A DNA stretch of 62,258 bases from Paracamarosporium sp. OC-R06-R3 (Eukaryota; Ascomycota; Dothideomycetes; Pleosporales; Didymosphaeriaceae), in NCBI GenBank assembly GCA_019828545.1, contig JACVRA010000062.1, positions 1 to 62,258 of the forward strand, in the 5' to 3' direction. This document shows positions 56,359 to 62,258 of this stretch, one piece after another. Position numbers and translations under genes: made by a program. A model generated the notes under the pieces. It was not told the origin of the DNA and ran no database searches. It saw only the letters and a list, made by a program, of their open reading frames with translations. Numbering within the stretch: position 1 is the first letter of the stretch; each line of letters opens with the position of its first letter.

Positions 56359-58590
56359 ATGAGTGTGCCTCGGCTTCAACCGAGTCATTTTCGCTCAGCG
56401 CTTCTGCACTCGGTAGGTTTGGGAGCAGTGAACAACTTGATAAGTCACCTCAGGGGATGCAGTGACGAACCCGAGAAGCGTATCGTTAAGGAATCGTTCA
56501 AGATCGCCCTCCAACGGTGTGGCGTGCATTTGCTTCCATGCATGGTCTCGATCGTTATTATTTCAATCAACGTTCGAGGTTATTTCATAGGTTTTGAGCT
56601 AGCTGGTCTTCGTGGGCAAACTTCGCTGAGCATGGCCATGCTTCAAGTTGCAGCTAAGATTCAAGAGCTGCTTATAGTGGCCAGTCTCGCAACTGTGGTC
56701 GCGCACAAGGTCCGCTACGATTTGACAGATGGGCCTGGCGTTCCTTTTGGGCTCACGGCAGCTAGTTCGCTTTTCACACAAGTGAGCTTTTTCTGGTCAC
56801 CGCCATTCTTTGGATCCATCACGCGAAAGTTCAAACTCAACACAGCTCTGCTAGTTTTGGTGGTAGTAGCGGGCTTAATTGCTGTCACGGCTGGTCCGGC
56901 AATTGCTATCCTCATCATTCCGCGAGAACATACCTGGCCGGCGGGCGGTACTACATACTTCATCAATGGAACGTACAATGATCTTTGGCCAAGTCAGGTT
57001 GGTCTTCAACATTACATGCCGCTCGCGGTCGCCAACGAATCAGCTGCCCGATGCACGGATAGCACAGCTTATACCAACGCTCTCTGCCCAGCCGGGGGCT
57101 ATCGAGCTCTTGTTCATCGCATCAACTCTGGCGGCAATTTGCGTTCTTACTCAAGTCCGAGAGAGTTCACCTATTCACCTATGAACTTGCTTCAATCTGG
57201 TGAAGGCATAGTAGTGTTCAGCCCGCTCGGCAAGGTCGACCCGTACACAATAGTCACATCAATCAGGGAAACTCAAGCCCTCGAGTCATCTGCCATTGCA
57301 GTACATGGTCCATCGTCTTGGATAGCTAGGATGCTAGGAGGAATGTGGTACGACGCAATACATTCGGTTGGCCACGTTGGAAGTTCCCAAATTACACGTT
57401 ACCGATATTACGCCACAATGAAGTCGGTCATCAAGACTCCTGTCCCTGCGGTACGTGTCGTTTGTAGTTCGCCCCAAGCTCTTAACATCAGCCAGCACGA
57501 AGTGAGCTTCCCGTGGGTACCGGACTTTGAGTCTGCAGTTGCACCTAAAGTTGCGCCTGAAACTCATGGACGGTTGAAGGAATTGCGAAGTATGAACATC
57601 GGAAACAGCAGCTTGAACAACCTGCAGCCCTCACAGTATCCGCGAATCCATCGGGTAGATCTTTCTGAACAACCTTGGACCAACTCTACGACTGGTATCA
57701 TAGTCGAATACTCATGGGCTAAGAACCGCTCGCGGAAGGTATCTGGCTGTGTGGTAGACGCTCGTTGGGCGAAGGGCAAGGTTTTCTATGAGTTCACCGC
57801 CGCAGCACAACCAGGACTAGAGTCCATGAAGCGTATCAAGAGCGATGGATATGGTCACAACGACATGTTTAAGCCAAAGCCCAATGGTGAATGGCGTCGC
57901 ATCAACATCTCTGAGGATCTCTTCCACGCTGTCATGTTCCCAGGTGCATTCGCGGTGCCATCAAAATCTCAGATCTATAACGCAAGCCGCACAGAGGCTC
58001 TGATAAAATCGCTGAATTGGGGAGAGGAATGGATTTCAGAGGATCAAGTCTACAATACTGAACACATGATTGCAGCGGTGTTTGCTGATGCTCTCTCGAG
58101 GGCAGGTAGCTGGCGATTAGTCAAGCCCTGTGAGAAACGCACATCGAATTGGAAGTCGGAAATACTTAAAGGTGGAAATGCGTATGAGAGACCTACTGGG
58201 CCTTCTGATGCATACACGCCAGTACGTATGGATCAGGAGATCACGGGCTACGCATTCAAAGTGAGCACCCCGACAGACTACATGGCTTTGATTGTTGTCT
58301 TCACTCACCTCGCCATTGCCACCGGACATACAATCTTGATGCTATACACGCAGCGGAGCTCGGCGTGCTGGGATTCATTCCCAGAGCTTTTGACGCTGGC
58401 GATGCAGTCTCTGCCGTCGCAGGTCGCACTAAAGAATACTGCTACAGGCATTTTTACGGCCAAGGTCTTCGGTCAAACCGCTAGGATTCGGGTTGCTGCG
58501 GATGATCACAAGCATGTCGAATTGGAGCTCGATGCAGACCATGGAGGCGATACTTTGCGGAAGCCGAATGTTCTGAAAAAATATGGATGA
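56359..58590 (+). CDS. Large fungal membrane protein of unknown function
   Basis: A single long exon. From the ATG at 56359 it encodes 743 residues; the frame is open to an earlier ATG at 56242, which would add 39. The N-terminal 230 residues contain about four hydrophobic helices (for example HLLPCMVSIVIISINVRGYF, LLIVASLATVVAHKV and ALLVLVVVAGLIAVTAGPAIAILI). A large region of about 470 residues follows, with several Asn-x-Ser/Thr sites and scattered cysteines, so it probably faces the outside or a lumen. One more helix near the C-terminus (YMALIVVFTHLAIATGHTILM) precedes a cytoplasmic tail that includes a FPELLTLAMQS helix. This is the layout of a common but unassigned Pezizomycotina family, often seen in accessory regions. 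No catalytic motif was recognised. Confidence 0.8.
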   Translation: MSVPRLQPSHFRSALLHSVGLGAVNNLISHLRGCSDEPEKRIVKESFKIALQRCGVHLLPCMVSIVIISINVRGYFIGFELAGLRGQTSLSMAMLQVAAKIQELLIVASLATVVAHKVRYDLTDGPGVPFGLTAASSLFTQVSFFWSPPFFGSITRKFKLNTALLVLVVVAGLIAVTAGPAIAILIIPREHTWPAGGTTYFINGTYNDLWPSQVGLQHYMPLAVANESAARCTDSTAYTNALCPAGGYRALVHRINSGGNLRSYSSPREFTYSPMNLLQSGEGIVVFSPLGKVDPYTIVTSIRETQALESSAIAVHGPSSWIARMLGGMWYDAIHSVGHVGSSQITRYRYYATMKSVIKTPVPAVRVVCSSPQALNISQHEVSFPWVPDFESAVAPKVAPETHGRLKELRSMNIGNSSLNNLQPSQYPRIHRVDLSEQPWTNSTTGIIVEYSWAKNRSRKVSGCVVDARWAKGKVFYEFTAAAQPGLESMKRIKSDGYGHNDMFKPKPNGEWRRINISEDLFHAVMFPGAFAVPSKSQIYNASRTEALIKSLNWGEEWISEDQVYNTEHMIAAVFADALSRAGSWRLVKPCEKRTSNWKSEILKGGNAYERPTGPSDAYTPVRMDQEITGYAFKVSTPTDYMALIVVFTHLAIATGHTILMLYTQRSSACWDSFPELLTLAMQSLPSQVALKNTATGIFTAKVFGQTARIRVAADDHKHVELELDADHGGDTLRKPNVLKKYG

Positions 58591-60001
58591 CCGCGTATAG
58601 TCATGGTTTGTCGTGTAGCATGCAGAGGAGTCGTAAATATAGGAGCGTACCACATGTTCGGGAGAACCTTGGGAACGGAACCGCCATTTTAGCGACCAGC
58701 TACTACCAGCTCTGAAGTGCTGGACAGTGAGCTATGAGACTGTAGTCATCTGTGGAGGCGGACGTGACATCGCGCCGGCGCTGCGAATTTCTTAGGCGTG
58801 TCGGTTACCTCGAAGTGTACCCACTCTTGTAACCTCTGAAACCTAGTCACGCTTCCGCTGGTCATTAAATGTCGGTCATGGTATTGCACACATTTAGAAA
58901 ACTAGTAGCTGCCATGGTATGTCCGCACTATAAGTGGATTTAGCCTTTCTTGTTTCACGTAATATTTCGGAAGAGGCCGCGACTTCTATCATGGCTTTAG
59001 CGACAAGACTGGTGAGGTTTTATTGGAGTTTCCTCGCTTTTTAGAGCGCCATAGACGCCCGCATTGCAAGAGAATAGTTCCTCGCTTCAACCTGTAGCTG
59101 CTCACTCGGTGACGCATTGCACAATGTGAGAACACGCGGTCATAAGGCTGCATCGAGCCCAGCCTCTAGAATGTCGAGACCGAATAATATCTGCAACTGT
59201 GACGATAGCTCTTCATCGCCCGTATTGTTTGATGTTGTCCTATACACTGCCGATGTTCAATGACGCTTCCCTGAAGGCTGCTGTGCACGATCGTGCAAAA
59301 CGCTTGTGGACGGACGCTGACTCGTTCGGGACTATACCTGCGAGAGAGCCAATTCGGTAAACTTAGGCGCCCGAGGATTTTTCGCACAAGTGCTAACCTT
59401 GTCACCAACCGAGCACAGAACAACAATAAAGAAACAGATGTGCAGCTATTTTGCCTTCTTAGTCGGAAAATGGAACCATTAGAATTGCAGGTTCATGATG
59501 TGTTTCCCAGTCTTTCTTTTCGAAATTGGAGCAGAGGTGAAGAATTCCCAAAGGGGAAACCATAGCCACTCCTCAGGTGACTGACAAAACATCCAAGTCG
59601 GCCCGATAGGGTATCTCCAACCACCGGCGCTAATCCCACCAGTCGAGGGAATTTTAGACCGGCATGCTCACATACCCACATGATTTGCAACCTTGTCGGC
59701 GGAAGCATGCGACAAAACTGCAGATTTGGGGATGAATGTGGGGTCCCGCATTCTCCTCAACTGGGGTGGACAAATCAAGATCCCCGTGGAGTCCCGCTAG
59801 CGGCTTGCATACCTGAATCGATGTAGAACGCGGGCCCATGGAACGGGTAACGACAGTGACGGTGTGCAGGCTGGTATAAGAGGAACGTTGCCGATCTGTC
59901 TTTGTTCTTCCAGTACTTGTGCCTTTTGCATTTCGCTGCAAGGTGCTGGCGATACAAAGTTTCGCAGTTGGCAGGTATTTGGGAAACAAAAGAAAGAGAA
60001 A
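58591..60001. other. Intergenic stretch, no supported gene
   Basis: Only short frames on both strands. The last 150 bases hold the leader of the sugar transporter gene. Confidence 0.5.
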
Positions 60002-61855
60002 ATGGATGCTACTATTCGCAACGCGTCTGTCACCTCTGCGCAGGTCCGCACACAGGCTGCATACAAGAACAGATGGCGGACTTTGCTTCATAACCCGAAG
60101 CTTTTGGTCATTGCTTTTTTCGCTTCGTAAGGAATCATCTGCTCTCGGACACGTCAAGTCAAGCTAACTTTCTTACAGCTTCGGAGGTTTCGAATATGGC
60201 TATCAGCAGGGTGTCCTCGGCCAGTCCCTCGTCATGACTCGGTTTATCGACAACTTCCCATCCGTCGTTAACTCTTCTTCAGCTACCGGTTGGTTGACCT
60301 CTATTCTACAACTGGGTGGAATTCTGGGCTCGCTGTCAGCTGGTGTACTTGGTGAGATTTTCTCACGCAAATACACCATGTTCAGCGCTTGCCTATGGGT
60401 AGTTCTTGGATCATATCTCTATATCGGAGCTAGCCATGGCAAGCCTGGTCTTCTATATGCTGGTAGATTCTTTACAGGTTTGGGTGTCGGCACGTTCTCA
60501 GGTGTGGGACCTCTGTACAATGCCGAAATTGCAGCACCAGAACTGCGAGGCTTGATCGTCTCGTTCTACCAATTCGCTACCATTCTCGGTATTATGCTTT
60601 CTTTCTGGATTGGATACGGATCGAACTACATCGGTGGCACCGGCGAAACCCAGAAGAACCTCGCATGGCAACTTCCCTCCATTATCCAAGGAATCCCGGC
60701 CGCTATCCTTGCTTGTGGTATCTGGTGGTTGCCATTTTCTCCTCGTTGGCTTGTCAAGAAAGGTCGCGACGAAGAAGCTTTGAATACCATCAGCTATCTC
60801 CGCAAGCTTCCTGTGGAGCACGAGCTCGTTCAGATTGAATACAAGGAAATCAAAGCTGAAGCCCTATTCGAGCAGCGCAATTTCGAGAAGCACTTCCCTA
60901 ACTTGGCCGCTAAGGAAGCAGGCAGTGTCTGGACTCGAGAGTTTGCTCAGTACTACCAAATTGTGCGGACTTGGGACAACTTCAAGAGAGTTGCTACCGC
61001 TTGGCTCGTTATGTTTTTCCAGCAATGGTCAGGTAAGTTTAGTCCAAGCTCTCTTGATTGGAGCTATTCTAATCTTTTATAGGTATCGACGCTATCATTT
61101 ACTACGCGAGCAATGTTTTCTTATCTCTTGGATTGACCGGAGGTACCCAAGCGCTTCTCGCAACCGGTGTCACTGGTGTTGTGTTCTTCGTCAGTACTCT
61201 TCCGGCCATGGCTATCATCGACAAGGTAGGCCGCAAGCCTATGTTGATTGTCGGTTCCGTCGTCATGTTCTGCTCCATGGTCATCGCCGGAGTCATGGTT
61301 GCGAAATTTAGACATGACTGGGTGGCATACTCCGCCCAGGGCTGGGTCGTTGTGGCGTTCATCTGGATCTACGTCGGTGCTTTCGGTGCCACCTGGGGCC
61401 CAGTCTCTTGGACTTTGGTGTCAGAGATCTTCCCTCTTTCTATTCGAGCCAAGGGCGCTTCAATTGGCGCCTCATCTAACTGGGTACGTTTCTGCCTTCC
61501 TAAAGAAAAGCTTCTTGTTATTTGCTAACAGTCACAGCTTAACAACTTTGCCGTCGCCTTCTTCGTTCCACCGATGCTCGAATCCTGGGCATGGGGAACT
61601 TACATTTTCTTCGCTGTCTTCCTTGCCTGCGGTATCGTATGGGTCATCTTCCAGCTTCCGGAGACAAAGGGCGCGACACTAGAAGAGATGGATCGCGTGT
61701 TCAAGAGCCGAACAGGTGCGGAGGATGCGATCATGCTTGCTGAAGCTAGAAGGGAAATCGGTCTTAGTTTGACACTTGAGGAGGATGCCATCAACGCTGT
61801 GAAGCACGCCGATCAGATTCCAGAGAAGGGACACGAGCGTGTTGAGGAAGTCTAA
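60002..61855 (+). CDS. MFS sugar transporter (SP family, fungal hexose/lactose-permease-like)
   Basis: Four exons, 60002-60126, 60179-61032, 61083-61483 and 61538-61855, give 565 residues, usual for the family. The sugar-porter signatures are all visible: FGGFEYGYQQGVLGQSL in helix 1, GEIFSRKYT after helix 2, GRFFTGLGVGTFSGVGPLYN in helix 4-5 with the downstream PELRG, PFSPRWLVKKGR (PESPRWL-type) after helix 6, QQWSGIDAIIYYA in helix 7, DKVGRKP between helices 8 and 9, and PETKGATLEEMD after helix 12. It should be a 12-helix plasma-membrane sugar:proton symporter; which sugar cannot be told. Intron positions fall at the classic places, after FFAS and at WSG. It is the last gene of the window. 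Confidence 0.95.
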
Positions 61856-62258
61856 GTTGGAGTCTTTTCGTGGCGGAGCGGCATACATACGAGCGCGCTC
61901 CCCGCTCTATGATTCACGACCTCAGATATGTTGAAGAAGCACTGCAGCCAATAAACTTCTTTCGATTTGCCTTTTGTGCATAGATTTATGAAAATTGGTG
62001 CATCGCGTAGTTACCATAAGGCGAATTTCGGATGGCTTTACATGATCTTAGAACCAGGCCACATATATCACTCATAAAGCGGGAGACACGTGATTAGTGC
62101 GTAACGTTAGACCTGCATTCTTCAGCGAATTAGGCACAGAATGGCGAACAAGAGCATCGATAGTAAAAATGATGTCTTTGAGAATTGTAGGACCAAGTCA
62201 GCATGACGGTTTTGCATTCTAGTATGACTGTCCGTACGTACGTACGGTGTCTCACTAC
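61856..62258. other. 3' flank of the sugar transporter gene
   Basis: Nothing coding. A 16-base perfect palindrome built of TACG units (CCGTACGTACGTACGG) lies at 62232-62247. Confidence 0.6.

Overview
The window is nuclear DNA of a filamentous ascomycete (Pezizomycotina, most likely a Dothideomycete such as a member of Pleosporales; this is inferred from protein styles, not from a search). Genes have several short introns (about 45-90 nt, GTANGT donors, CAG/TAG acceptors), lie on both strands without operons, and belong to typically fungal families: a PTH11-type receptor, DAL5-type and sugar MFS carriers, a VTC5-like SPX protein, a second lysine-pathway-type aconitase, ILV6 and GUT2. I found no tRNA, rRNA, intact transposon or CRISPR array. 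All exon boundaries were built by hand by joining reading frames at splice consensus sites; each spliced frame closes exactly.

Layout. 1-11 kb: gene-poor accessory-like part with an MCT-type MFS carrier, a small methyltransferase, a secreted GH114 enzyme, a broken small gene and a steroid 5-alpha-reductase-like membrane enzyme. 11-23 kb: a secreted Lys-rich protein, a Ser/Pro-rich single-span surface protein, and a 1475-residue protein joining a zinc cluster, a GBP/dynamin-like GTPase, a RING finger, a patatin phospholipase and a C-terminal ubiquitin-interacting motif, followed by a uridine-kinase-like P-loop kinase. 23-28 kb: AT-richer, gene-poor stretch with a small secreted protein, the decayed remains of a kinesin-light-chain-type TPR gene (the kind found in fungal NLR-like proteins), and a J-domain protein lacking HPD. 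29-38.5 kb: a PTH11-like receptor, then a compact metabolic group (HCCA-isomerase-like DsbA-fold protein, flavin monooxygenase, DAL5-type MFS carrier, divergent 2OG-Fe(II) oxygenase). 39-55 kb: conserved housekeeping block: small hypothetical protein, acoB/ACO2-type aconitase, KHDC4-like KH splicing factor divergent from ilv6, VTC5-like protein and gut2. 56-62 kb: a large membrane protein of unknown function and an MFS sugar transporter.

The most notable item is the GTPase-RING-patatin-UIM protein at 16.4-21.2 kb: the combination of a large GTPase, ubiquitin parts and a lipase looks like an immunity or cell-death effector, and a dead NLR-type TPR gene lies only 5 kb away. The second is the 31.9-38.5 kb oxidoreductase/transporter group, which may be a small catabolic or biosynthetic cluster.
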